From assembly GCA_030655135.1 (NCBI GenBank), contig JAURWC010000020.1, positions 1 through 64,000 of the forward strand: DNA of 64,000 nt, read 5' to 3'. This stretch comes from Hyphomicrobiaceae bacterium (lineage in GTDB: Bacteria > Pseudomonadota > Alphaproteobacteria > Rhizobiales > Hyphomicrobiaceae). The position numbers were made by a program, and so were the translations under genes. The notes under the pieces were generated by a model, which searched no databases, was not told the origin of the DNA, and was given only the letters and a program-made list of their open reading frames with translations. This document shows positions 1 through 8,900 of the stretch, piece after piece (the stretch's first letter is position 1; each line of letters begins with the position of its first letter).

Positions 1-135
1 GGAAAACCGCTTCACACTTTTCCGGAAGCACTCTGCTGTCGTGCTTCTGTTCGGAAAACCGCTTCACACTTTTCCGGAAGCACTCTGCTGTCGTGCTTCT
101 GTTCGGAAAACCGCTTCACACTTTTCCGGAAGCAC
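1..135. repeat. Tandem palindromic repeat array A (52-bp period)
   Basis: Units start at 1, 53 and 105, so the period is 52 bp; the first is cut by the window edge. Each unit holds GGAAAACCGCTTCACACTTT followed by TCCGGAAGCAC, and the linker ends in CGTGCTTCTGTTC. GTGCTTC and CGGAAAA can pair with TTTTCCG and GAAGCAC, so each unit can form a hairpin. The same family occurs at 5665-5882 and 57082-57127. The array lies just downstream of the Fae-like gene's stop codon. Confidence 0.85.
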
Positions 136-142
136 GAGCTAG

Positions 143-691
143 CTAGATCTCGCCCTTGAGCCCGCGCTCGAAGTACTTGTGGATCACCTTCTCCTGGTTC
201 TCCAGCAGCCAATCGATGGATGGCTCGTTGTTCATCGCCTTCTGGATCGCCAGCGCTGTGCCCTTGCGGTGAATGTCGAACAGCTGGCGATGATCGAGAT
301 TATCGACGTTGACGATCGTCGGCGCCAGCCATACCGAGCAGATAATGCCCAAGTCGTTGGCTTTCGCCTTCGGGATCACGCCGGAGCGTACTGAATCCAG
401 CACGCCCATGGCAGTGGCGTACTGCACGGTGCCCATCAGGATGTTGGTGTACTTCTCGCTGTCGACCGTCACCTTGCTGACGCAGATCGTGGGCGGACGA
501 ACCATCACGTCGGTATTGAGCAAAGCCAGCACGCGCGTGTGGCCGACGACCTGATCGCCGAGCAGCTTGGCGAATGCGGAACCGAACGGGCCGTCGAGTT
601 CACCGATGATCACTTCCGGTTCGGCAGCGGTGCCGGGCGGGCCGCCGGCAACCAGGGCTTCGCCCACGCGCATGATGATGCGATCGCTCAT
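143..691 (-). CDS. Formaldehyde-activating enzyme (Fae) homologue
   Basis: The 182-residue protein matches the Fae family along its length: VGEAL near residue 9, VIIG near 30, PPTICVSKVTV near 68, and LAIQKAMNNEPS near 150. Classical Fae condenses formaldehyde with tetrahydromethanopterin in the cytoplasm of methylotrophs. The ATG at 691 was chosen because GGAGAG sits just upstream. In classical Fae a catalytic His precedes the (I/L)DLIIG strand. Here that stretch reads AAEPEVIIG, so Glu stands in the His position. The protein may be a Fae paralogue with altered activity or a binding role. Family assignment is firm; catalytic activity is uncertain. No H4MPT-pathway genes flank it. Confidence 0.85.
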   Translation of the reverse strand: MSDRIIMRVGEALVAGGPPGTAAEPEVIIGELDGPFGSAFAKLLGDQVVGHTRVLALLNTDVMVRPPTICVSKVTVDSEKYTNILMGTVQYATAMGVLDSVRSGVIPKAKANDLGIICSVWLAPTIVNVDNLDHRQLFDIHRKGTALAIQKAMNNEPSIDWLLENQEKVIHKYFERGLKGEI

Positions 692-858
692 AAGTTCTCT
701 CCGTTTCTGATTGAGATGGCAGCCTATCGCATTGAAACGGACACGTGGCAATTATCAAGCCGCCGCTAAAATGGCCCAAATGCGAAGCGCTCCGGATGTC
801 AATCCAGAGCGCCAAGCCTGAGACCAACCCGGCGACCGCCGGGACATTTGCGCTTCTG

Positions 859-1698
859 TTACTCGCCGCGCGTCGTCGTGCGCTCGCAGGCGTCGCGCCA
901 TTGCTGCTGCGTCATGTGCGTACTGGAATCCCAGACAGACATGCAGTCGTTCATTGATGCGCCGTAAGCAGCGCGGTCCGAGCCGCGAAGATCGGTACTT
1001 TTCGTGCCGGGAGCGCTGGTTCCGCTGCCACTGGAGCCGGTGCTGCCCCCAGTTGCTGCGCCGCCGTTACCGGCCGCACCGGTGCTGCCTTGCCGCGTGC
1101 CGCCTCCTGTTGCTGTGCCACCGGTTACGCCGGTGGGGTCCGTGATGGCGGGCTGGCTGGTTGCGTTGTTGTTCGTGTTGGTGTCGCGCAACGAGTCATT
1201 GTTGGTCGTTGCGGGCGAACCGAACTGATCGGAATTTTGCGGATTGGCGCCCGGCTGCGAGGCCGTCGCCGATCCCGCGGGACCCGTACGGCCGGCGGCT
1301 GAATTTCCAGTACCGGTCGCGGCCCCCTGCGCACCGGCAGGACCCGCCGCCGTACCGGTGGCGGCACCCGTCCCCGCGCCGGTGCTGCCGTTACGCAGCT
1401 GACTATTATCGAGGGACGGTACGGGACGCGTGCCGGTTGCCGACGTGCCGGAGGTTCCGGCTGTGCCGGTTACAGGGTTGATTGCGCGGCCGGGGCTGGT
1501 CGAGCCAGCGCTCGAAGAACCCACCGACGACGTGCCTGACGACCGGCTCGCGCCGGACGCTGACGAGCCCGTCGAGCTGGTGCCGCCAGAACTTGCGCCG
1601 CCGCCCGTCGAGCCGCCGCCGGTTTGAGCCATTGCCGGCACTGCCGCCATCGCGAATGCGAGGCCAGCAACACCAAAATGCTTCGATAGAGCCCGCAT
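859..1698 (-). CDS. Secreted Gly/Ser/Thr/Ala-rich low-complexity protein
   Basis: This 279-residue protein has a clear signal peptide (MRALSKHFGVAGLAFAMAAV, cleavage after AMA near residue 24). About 200 residues of Gly, Ser, Thr and Ala with some Asn and Pro follow. The C-terminal 40 residues are ordered and read MNDCMSVWDSSTHMTQQQW, then DACERT. Short DC...W...THM...W...C motifs of this type recur at the ends of secreted proteins of Hyphomicrobiales; the function is unknown. The ATG at 1698 has GGAGG upstream, which rules out longer in-frame starts. An EcfG-type promoter 35 bp upstream suggests general-stress expression. The repetitive coding sequence gives long spurious frames on the other strand. 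Confidence 0.8.
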   Translation of the reverse strand: MRALSKHFGVAGLAFAMAAVPAMAQTGGGSTGGGASSGGTSSTGSSASGASRSSGTSSVGSSSAGSTSPGRAINPVTGTAGTSGTSATGTRPVPSLDNSQLRNGSTGAGTGAATGTAAGPAGAQGAATGTGNSAAGRTGPAGSATASQPGANPQNSDQFGSPATTNNDSLRDTNTNNNATSQPAITDPTGVTGGTATGGGTRQGSTGAAGNGGAATGGSTGSSGSGTSAPGTKSTDLRGSDRAAYGASMNDCMSVWDSSTHMTQQQWRDACERTTTRGE

Positions 1699-1732
1699 GG
1701 AGCTTCCTCCGCTAATGTCCGATTTCCCTTCG

Positions 1733-1757
1733 AACGCCAACAGATAGCGATGGTTCC
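1733..1757 (-). promoter_or_regulatory. EcfG-type general stress promoter
   Basis: On the minus strand the sequence reads GGAAC, 16 bases, CGTT, which is the consensus for the EcfG sigma factor of Alphaproteobacteria. The -10 element lies 35 bp before the start of the secreted low-complexity protein at 1698. A second exact match occurs at 9816-9840. Confidence 0.75.
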
Positions 1758-1840
1758 AGCAGAACCGTTGCGGGTTTAGCGGGATCTCGGCGCGGAGACG
1801 ATTGATTCCAGGGCGATTCACGCGCCCTGCCTGTGTCGCG

Positions 1841-3364
1841 TCAGAAGTAATTGTAGCCGCGCTCGCCGTGGGACATGACGTCGAGGCCCTCGCGCTCATC
1901 GTAAACGGAGACACGCAGCCCAATCGTCCAATCGACCAGCTTATAGATGATCGCCGATCCTAGTCCTGACCACAGCAGCGTGAGCCCCACGGCCTTGGCC
2001 TGCGCGAGCATCTGGGGTCCCATGTCGTAGCCGATGGCGATCTGGCCGGGCTGGGAAATGTAGTCGGCAACGCCGGTGCCGCCGAAATCCGGATTGACCA
2101 GCAGGCCGGTGCCCAGCGCGCCGACAATGCCGGCCACGCAATGCACGCCGAAGACATCGAGGCTGTCGTCGTAGCCAAGCGCGGCCTTGATGCTGGTGCA
2201 GAACGTGTAGCAGAAAATGCTGGTAACGAAGCCAAGCACCAGCGCGCCGCCTGGTGCGGCGAAGCCGGACGCTGGCGTGACGGCGACGAGGCCGGCGATT
2301 GCGCCGGACGTGGCGCCGAGGATGGACGGCCTGCGGCCGCTGATGCTTTCGATGACCATCCAGCCGAGGGCTGCGGCCGCGGTTGCAGCAAACGTATTGC
2401 CCATGGCGAGTGCCGCGGTGCCGTTGGCCTCCAGATTGGAACCGCAGTTGAAGCCGAACCAGCCAACCCAGAGCAAGCAGGCGCCAACGACACTAAGCGT
2501 GAGTGAATGCGGCGGCATCGGATCGCGGCCGTAGCCGGTGCGAGGCCGAAGCATGATGGCGCCGACGAGGCCGGCAATGCCGGCGTTGACGTGGACGACG
2601 GTACCGCCGGCAAAGTCGATGGCGCCCATCTGGTAAATCCAGCCGGCGTCAGCGATGAGCCGGTCCAGGTCCGCCTGGGCCACGATCTTGGCATCACCGG
2701 TCGCGGCCGCGACTGCAGCGGCGGCATTGGACAAGGCGTCGGGGCCGGGCCAGTACCACACCATGTGGGCGATCGGGCAATAGACGAACGTCAGCCACAG
2801 GGCCATGAAGGTCATGACGGCCGAAAACTTGATGCGCTCGGCGAACGAGCCGACGATCAGCGCCGGCGTGATGGCCGCGAACGTCATCTGGAAGAAGATG
2901 TAGGCATATTCGGGCACAGTGACACCGTGCGAAAACGTGGCCGCTTCCGACGCGGGATTGACGCCGCTGAGAAAGAGGCGCGAGAAGCCGCCGAACCAGC
3001 GGCTGTGATCGCCACCCGAGGTGAACGCCAAGCTGTAGCCATAGGCGATCCACAGAACGCAAACCAGGCAGACGGTGGCAAACACGTGCATCAGCACGGA
3101 CAGGACGTTCTTCGTGCGCACCAAGCCGGCGTAGAAAAGTGCCAGCCCCGGGATGGTCATCAGGAGAACCAGAACGGCGGAGATCATAAGGAAGGCCGTG
3201 TCACCTTTGTCCGGCGCGGCCCATACGGGCGTCGCCATGATCGCCAGCGCCGCGCAAATGCGCACGGCGCGCACACAGATGCGCCCCACGCCAACGCAGG
3301 CGCGCGCCGCGCGCGTCAGGAGCGCTTGAGGCTGCCCTTGCGTCATCCAATCCTCGATTGCCAT
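1841..3364 (-). CDS. amtB: Ammonium transporter, Amt family
   Basis: The 507-residue inner-membrane protein conducts ammonia/ammonium. A positively charged N-terminus and a cleavable signal (ATPVWA near residue 49) precede about 11 membrane segments. The twin pore histidines are visible in CPIAHMVWYW and FGVHCVAGIVGALG, and the phenylalanine gate region in FFQMTFAAITPALIVG. The length is slightly above the usual 400-450 because of the long N-terminus; an internal start cannot be excluded. amtB is usually cotranscribed with glnK, but no glnK is adjacent here. A sigma-54 promoter about 45 bp upstream indicates NtrC control under nitrogen limitation. Confidence 0.95.
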   Translation of the reverse strand: MAIEDWMTQGQPQALLTRAARACVGVGRICVRAVRICAALAIMATPVWAAPDKGDTAFLMISAVLVLLMTIPGLALFYAGLVRTKNVLSVLMHVFATVCLVCVLWIAYGYSLAFTSGGDHSRWFGGFSRLFLSGVNPASEAATFSHGVTVPEYAYIFFQMTFAAITPALIVGSFAERIKFSAVMTFMALWLTFVYCPIAHMVWYWPGPDALSNAAAAVAAATGDAKIVAQADLDRLIADAGWIYQMGAIDFAGGTVVHVNAGIAGLVGAIMLRPRTGYGRDPMPPHSLTLSVVGACLLWVGWFGFNCGSNLEANGTAALAMGNTFAATAAAALGWMVIESISGRRPSILGATSGAIAGLVAVTPASGFAAPGGALVLGFVTSIFCYTFCTSIKAALGYDDSLDVFGVHCVAGIVGALGTGLLVNPDFGGTGVADYISQPGQIAIGYDMGPQMLAQAKAVGLTLLWSGLGSAIIYKLVDWTIGLRVSVYDEREGLDVMSHGERGYNYF

Positions 3365-3405
3365 AGCCGGTCGCCATTCCTCGCGACTTCCCCTGAGCGG
3401 CGGGT

Positions 3406-3421
3406 TGCAGCAATCGTGCCG
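3406..3421 (-). promoter_or_regulatory. Sigma-54 promoter of amtB
   Basis: The minus strand reads CGGCACGATTGCTGCA. GG and GC are separated by exactly 10 bases and sit in the -24/-12 context (GGCACG...TGCA) of RpoN promoters. The predicted start lies about 30 bases before the amtB ATG at 3364. Confidence 0.7.
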
Positions 3422-3578
3422 GATGGCGGCAGCGGCGGTTTTATTGGGCTTTCATGGGAGTTCGGGGTGCGCCCGATTGGAAATGCCGGATCGCTAGCCA
3501 GCCACTGCTGGGCAATGCGGCAAGGGGCGCAGGCGGAGAGAAATCAGTGATGCAGACCGCGCGAAATGCAGCCCGGCG

Positions 3579-4226
3579 CTAGCGCTTTTCGACAGGTGTC
3601 TTGCGCGGGGCGTTGGCGAGAAGGTCGCGAAGCATCTTGACGACGCGCAAGGCCATCTGCTTGCCGCCGCACTGGATGGAGATGCGCGCGCCCTCAAACA
3701 GCAGGAACACTTCGTCGGCCGTCATCTCCGGCTTTTTGTAGTGGGCCGCACGAAACAGTTTCACGAGCTGGTCACGCTTGCGTGCTTTATAGGTCTCGAT
3801 GACGACGCGTGCAGGATGATGCGGTTGCAGCTCGACGGCAGCGTTGGCCAGCGCGCACCCGCGCTCGAACCGGTTCGTGACGACGTCTTCGACGTGATTG
3901 ACCCAAGCAGTCAGGCGCTTTTCTGGGTCGTTCGGATTGTCGGCGTTGATGCGATCCCACACGGCATCGCCCTCGGCGGCGAGCTGTGTACAGTGGGCTA
4001 CGATCAGTTCGTCCTTCGACTTGAAGTGGCGGTAGAGCGTCATCTTATTGGTGAGCGCGGCCTCCGCGATGGCTTCGACTCCGACGGGATGGATGCCCTG
4101 CTGATAGAAAAGCTCGCGCGACGCGATGAGGATTCGCTCACGAGGGGGCAGGTCCGCCAGCGTTGCCGGATCCAGCGGGTTGGCTGCGTCAATCAGACTT
4201 TTTGCGCTTGCAAGCTTTGCGGTCAT
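3579..4226 (-). CDS. TetR/AcrR-family transcriptional repressor
   Basis: The protein has 215 residues from the ATG at 4226; a GTG two codons earlier is also possible. The N-terminal helix-turn-helix is typical: RERILIASRELFYQQG, then VEAIAEAALTNKMTLYRHF, then KSKDELI. The C-terminal ligand-binding part is helical, with no recognisable ligand signature. It is divergent from the RND efflux genes starting at 4458. Two palindromic operators lie between them, the usual arrangement for a repressor that controls itself and a pump. The ligand is unknown. Confidence 0.9.
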   Translation of the reverse strand: MTAKLASAKSLIDAANPLDPATLADLPPRERILIASRELFYQQGIHPVGVEAIAEAALTNKMTLYRHFKSKDELIVAHCTQLAAEGDAVWDRINADNPNDPEKRLTAWVNHVEDVVTNRFERGCALANAAVELQPHHPARVVIETYKARKRDQLVKLFRAAHYKKPEMTADEVFLLFEGARISIQCGGKQMALRVVKMLRDLLANAPRKTPVEKR

Positions 4227-4244
4227 TGCCACTTGACAGATGAT

Positions 4245-4286
4245 GTTACCGATCGGTACCTATAGCGGGTGTTACCGGTCAGTAAC
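4245..4286. promoter_or_regulatory. Twin palindromic operators between tetR and the RND genes
   Basis: GTTACCGATCGGTACC (4245-4260) contains the perfect palindrome TACCGATCGGTA. GTTACCGGTCAGTAAC (4271-4286) is palindromic at 14 of 16 positions. The two share GTTACCG-TC-GTA and lie 26 bp apart centre to centre, immediately upstream of the TetR gene. Both resemble AcrR-class operators. Confidence 0.75.
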
Positions 4287-4457
4287 GTGTAACACGTCTC
4301 ATCGTTCGTTGTCACTGGGTTCATCTCGCAGCGCAACGAACAAAATCACGACCTCGCACGTTCGGGCAAAGGTTTCGGCGGGCTGCCGCCTCTTAAGGTC
4401 GCCTTAAGGCCGCTCAGCGAGATCCGCCACACTGCTGCACTCAGCGCCGGAGGCCCT

Positions 4458-5657
4458 ATGTCGTCGCTTGTCCGTCTATTCCTTTCATCTGCCGCCCTAT
4501 TCGCGCTTGCCGTGTCGCTCTCTGGATGCGGCGAAGGCGACACCAAAGCGAAGGCTGCGGAGGCTCCGCCCGCGCCGCAGGTGACCGTTTCCAAGCCCAC
4601 GAAGAAATTCGTTTCCGACAACGATGAGTATGTCGGACGCTTTGTCGCAATGGATTACGTGGAGGTTCGCGCCCGCGTCTCCGGCTATCTCGACCAGATC
4701 CGCTTCACCGACGGCCAGCTGGTGAAGAAGGGTGATCCGCTGTTCACCATCGACCGCCGCCCGTTCGAGGCGACGCTGGACCAGAGCAAGGCGGCTATTC
4801 AGCAGGCCGAGGCGAACCTAGCGTTTGCCAACGCCGATCTGGCACGCGGTGAGTCGCTGCAGAAGGGCACCGTCATCAGTCAGCAAACGCTGGATCAGCG
4901 TACGCAGGCCAAGCGCGTTGCGGAAGCCAACGTGACAGCGCAGAAAGCGGCCACACGCTCGGCCGATCTCGACCTGCAGTTCACGGAACTGACGGCGCCC
5001 GTATCCGGCCGCATCGGCGATCGCCGCGTGTCGACGGGCAACCTCGTCACCGGCAACACGACGCTGCTGGCGACGATCGCCTCGGTCGATCCGATCCGTT
5101 TCGAGTTCACGATGGATGAGGCCTCATACCTGCGCTACACGCGAGGTGCAGCCACGGTCGCTGCTGCCGACAGCGCCAATCGTGGTCTGGCACTGCCGGT
5201 GAAGCTCAAGCTGATCGACGAGAAGGACTTCTCGCATGAGGGCAAGATCGACTTCGTCGACAACGCGATTGACCAGTCGTCGGGCACGATCCGCGGCCGC
5301 GCCGAGTTTGCCAATCCCGAGGGCCGCCTGACGCCAGGCATGTTCGGCCGCATCCAGCTGGCCGTGTCCGCGCCCGCGGAAGCGCTGCTGGTGCCCGACA
5401 ATGCGGTCGCCACGGAACAGGTGCGCAAGTTCGTCTACACGGTTGGCGCCGACAATGTGGCCATGCCGAAGTACGTGACGCTAGGCGCGCTGGTGGGCGG
5501 GCTGCGCGTCATCACCGCGGGGCTGGATGCCAACGACAGCGTGATCGTCAACGGCCTGATGCGCGTGCGCCCCGGCGCCAAGGTTTCGCCGCAGCAGGCG
5601 TCCGAAGCCAAGACAGCCGACAGCTCTGCGCGTGATGCAGGCGTAAAAGCCAACTAG
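4458..5657 (+). CDS. RND efflux periplasmic adaptor (MexA/AcrA type)
   Basis: The 399-residue lipoprotein has a type II signal with lipobox LSGC (Cys about residue 24). Next come a barrel-sandwich hybrid (VRARVSGYLDQIRFTDGQLV, about 70-90), an alpha-helical hairpin (about 110-165), and the returning lipoyl half (TAPVSGRIGDRRVSTGNLV). The beta-barrel and membrane-proximal domains follow, ending near 375. Adaptors of this kind link the inner-membrane pump to an outer-membrane channel. The ATG follows a GGAGG. The pump gene lies 243 bp downstream, beyond a repeat array. No outer-membrane channel gene is adjacent. TetR control from the divergent repressor is likely. Confidence 0.93.
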   Translation: MSSLVRLFLSSAALFALAVSLSGCGEGDTKAKAAEAPPAPQVTVSKPTKKFVSDNDEYVGRFVAMDYVEVRARVSGYLDQIRFTDGQLVKKGDPLFTIDRRPFEATLDQSKAAIQQAEANLAFANADLARGESLQKGTVISQQTLDQRTQAKRVAEANVTAQKAATRSADLDLQFTELTAPVSGRIGDRRVSTGNLVTGNTTLLATIASVDPIRFEFTMDEASYLRYTRGAATVAAADSANRGLALPVKLKLIDEKDFSHEGKIDFVDNAIDQSSGTIRGRAEFANPEGRLTPGMFGRIQLAVSAPAEALLVPDNAVATEQVRKFVYTVGADNVAMPKYVTLGALVGGLRVITAGLDANDSVIVNGLMRVRPGAKVSPQQASEAKTADSSARDAGVKAN

Positions 5658-5664
5658 ACCTTGT

Positions 5665-5882
5665 CGTGCTTCTTACCGGAAACCGCTTCACACTTTTCCG
5701 GAAGCACTTTGTCTGTTTCGTCGTGCTTCTTACCGGAAAACCGCTTCACACTTTTCCGGAAGCACTTTGCCTGTTTCGTCGTGCTTCTTACCGGAAAACC
5801 GCTTCACACTTTTCCGGAAGCACTTTGTCTGTTTCGTCGTGCTTCTTACCGGAAAACCGCTTCACACTTTTCCGGAAGCACT
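5665..5882. repeat. Tandem palindromic repeat array B inside the efflux operon
   Basis: Four copies start at 5665, 5722, 5780 and 5838 (spacings 57, 58 and 58 bp; the first copy has one A fewer in its GGAAAACC run). The core is CGTGCTTCTTACCGGAAAAC, then CGCTTCACACTTTTCCGG, then AAGCACTTTG. Each unit can fold by pairing GTGCTTC..CCGGAAAA with TTTTCCGGAAGCAC. The array fills the 243-bp gap between the adaptor and pump genes and shares its core with arrays at 1-135 and 57082-57127. Confidence 0.9.
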
Positions 5883-5900
5883 CATTAGAAGGGGCGGCTG

Positions 5901-8900
5901 ATGCGCCTGTCACATTTCTTTATCGATCGCCCCATTTTCGCGAGCGTGATTTCGATTGTCTTCGTTATCCTGGGAGCGGTTTCGCTCGGGCGGCTGCCGA
6001 TCGCGCAGTATCCGGAAATTGCCCCGCCCGTGATCAACATCACAGGCCAGTATCCCGGTGCCAGCTCCGAAGTGGTGGCCAACACGGTCGTCGCGCCGCT
6101 GGAACAGCAGATCAACGGCGTGGAGCGCATGCTCTACATCTCGTCCAACTCGACGGGCGATGGCCGCTTCTCGATATCGGTGACGTTCGACCTCGGCACC
6201 AATCTGGATACGGCGCAGGTGCAGGTGCAGAACCGCGTCGCAACGGCGACGCCGCGCCTGCCCGCCGACGTGCGCAACATCGGCGTGACGGTGGCCAAGG
6301 CCTCGCCCGACCTCATGATGGTCGTGCATATGCTGTCTCCCGACCAGTCGCGCGATACGCTCTTCATCTCCAACTATGCCAACGTCAACGTCGTCGACGT
6401 GCTGAGCCGCATTGAAGGTGTCGGCTCAATCACCGTGTTTGGCGGGCGTGACTATTCGATGCGCGTCTGGCTCGATCCCGACCGGATGCAATCGCTGGCG
6501 TTGACGACGAGCGACGTCGTCGGCGCATTGCAGCGGCAAAACGTGCAGGTGGCCGCGGGCGTGCTGAACCAGCCGCCGATCAATCAGCCTGGCGCGTTCC
6601 AGATCGCGGTACAGACACAGGGGCGGTTGGCCGACCCTGAAGAGTTCGGCAACATCGTCGTCAAGCAATCCAGCACGGCCGTTGTGCGCGTGAAGGACGT
6701 GGCGCGCGTGGAACTTGCCGCGCTCGATTACGGCGTCAACTCGTACCTGGACAAGAACCCCGCCGTCGGCCTCGGCATCTTCCAGTTGCCCGGCTCGAAT
6801 GCCATCGAGACCGCCAAGAAGATCAAGTTGACGATGGAGCAGGTCTCCAAGGATTTCCCGGCGGGCATCAAGTACGACATCATTTATAACCCGACGGACT
6901 TCGTGCAGCAGTCGGTCGACGCCGTCGTGCACACGATCCTGGAAGCCGTCGTACTCGTCGTGCTGGTGGTGATCCTGTTCCTGCAGACGTGGCGTGCGGC
7001 CATCATTCCGATCGTGGCGATCCCTGTCTCGCTCATCGGCACATTCTTCCTCATGGCCATGTTCGGCTTCTCGCTGAACAACCTGTCGCTTTTTGGACTG
7101 GTGCTCGCCATCGGCATCGTGGTCGACGACGCGATCGTGGTGGTGGAAAACGTGGAACGAAACATGGCCGAGGGGATGAGTCCGCGAGACGCGTCCTACA
7201 AGACGATGGACGAGGTCGGCACGGCGCTGATCGCCATCGCGCTGGTGCTGACGGCTGTGTTCGTGCCGTCGGCCTTCATCACCGGCATTTCCGGCCAGTT
7301 CTATCGCCAGTTCGCGCTGACGATCGCCGGTGCCACCGTGATCTCGCTGATCGTGTCGCTGACACTTTCGCCCGCGCTGTGCGCCATGCTGCTGAAGCCG
7401 CACAACAAGCATGGCAAGCCCAAACTGCTCATGCGGCCGATCCACGCCTTCTTCCGCCTGTTCAACTGGAGCTTCGACAAGATGTCGAACGGCTACGCTT
7501 GGCTGGTGGGCAAGACTGTGCGGATGGGCATCATCATGCTCGTGCTCTATGCCGGCATCATCGGCTTCGGCCTGAACGAGTTCCGCAAGACGCCTGTCGG
7601 GTTCATTCCGCAGCTCGACGCCGGCTACCTGATCACCGTAACGCAGCTGCCGCCTGCGGCTTCGCTGGCGCGCACGGACGAGGTGAACCGCCGCGCGGTG
7701 GACCTGGCACTGACCGTTCCGGGCGTGGCGCACGCCGTGAACCTCGTCGGCTTCTCGGGTGCGACGCGCACCAACACCTCGAATGCGGGCGCCGTGTTCG
7801 TGGTGCTGAAGCCGTTCGACGAACGCGCCAAGGATCCGAACATGTCGGCAACGGCCATCCAGGGCGCGCTGCTGCAGAAGTTCGCAACGATCCAGGACGC
7901 CATGGTGCTCGTGGTGGCGCCGCCACCCGTTCGCGGCATCGGCAGTGCCGGCGGTTTCCGCATGATGATCCAGGATCGCGGCGGCAACGGCCCGGCAGCG
8001 CTGCAAGGTGCCGTCGGCGCGATGATGGCCAAGGCCAACGCGACGCCCGGACTGAAGCAAGTGTTCTCGCTGTTTGAGAACTCCACGCCACAACTCTATC
8101 TCGATATCGATCGCGTCAAGGCGCAGATGCTGGGCATCAACGTTGCCGACGTCTTCACCGCGCTGCAGACGTATCTCGGCTCGGCCTACGTCAACGACTT
8201 CAACTTGCTGGGGCGCACGTATCGCGTCACGGCGCAGGCGGATGCGGCGTACCGGCTGAACAACAAGGACGTGCTAAAGATCCGGGTGCGCAACTCGGCC
8301 GGCGAAACCGTGCCGCTGGGGTCGTTCACGACCGTCAGCGACATCTCAGGTCCCTCGCGTGTGCCGCGGTACAACCTCTATCCGGCAGCCGAGCTCGATG
8401 GTTCGGCGGCTCCCGGCTTCTCGCAGGGCCAGGCGATCGACATGATGCAGAAGCTTGCCGCGGAGGTTCTGCCGCAAGGCTTCAGCTACGAATGGACGGA
8501 GCTTGCCTACCAGCAGCAGCGCGCGGGCAACGCGGCCATTTTCGCCTTCGCGCTCGGCGTGGCGTTTGTGTTCCTCGTGCTGGCGGCGCAGTTCGAGAGC
8601 CTGACGTTGCCGCTGGCGATCATTCTGATCGTGCCGATGTCGCTGATCGCGTCGATCACCGGCGTCATCATGCGCGGGCAGGACAACAACATCCTGACCC
8701 AGGTGGGCTTCATCGTGCTGATCGGCTTGGCGGCGAAGAACGCGATCCTCATCGTGGAGTTCGCCGAGCAGCTGGAATCGGCGGGACGAAGCCGCTGGGA
8801 CGCGGCGACGGAAGCAGCGCGCCTTCGAATGCGGCCGATCTTGATGACGTCGCTGGCGTTCATCCTCGGCGTGGTGCCGCTGGTGTGGGCCGTGGGTGCG

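Noticed and set aside
1-135. Possible CRISPR array
   Set aside because: The repeats are tandem units with identical linkers and internal dyads, not direct repeats with unique spacers, and no cas genes are present.
2507-3550. A 347-codon plus-strand frame over amtB
   Set aside because: Gly/Arg/Asp-rich translation with no domain; amtB on the other strand is intact with both pore histidines.
6426-8093. Long open frames antisense to the RND pump and to other large genes
   Set aside because: High-GC coding DNA leaves long open frames on the other strand. Their translations are Arg/His-rich and match no family, while the sense genes are complete and recognisable.
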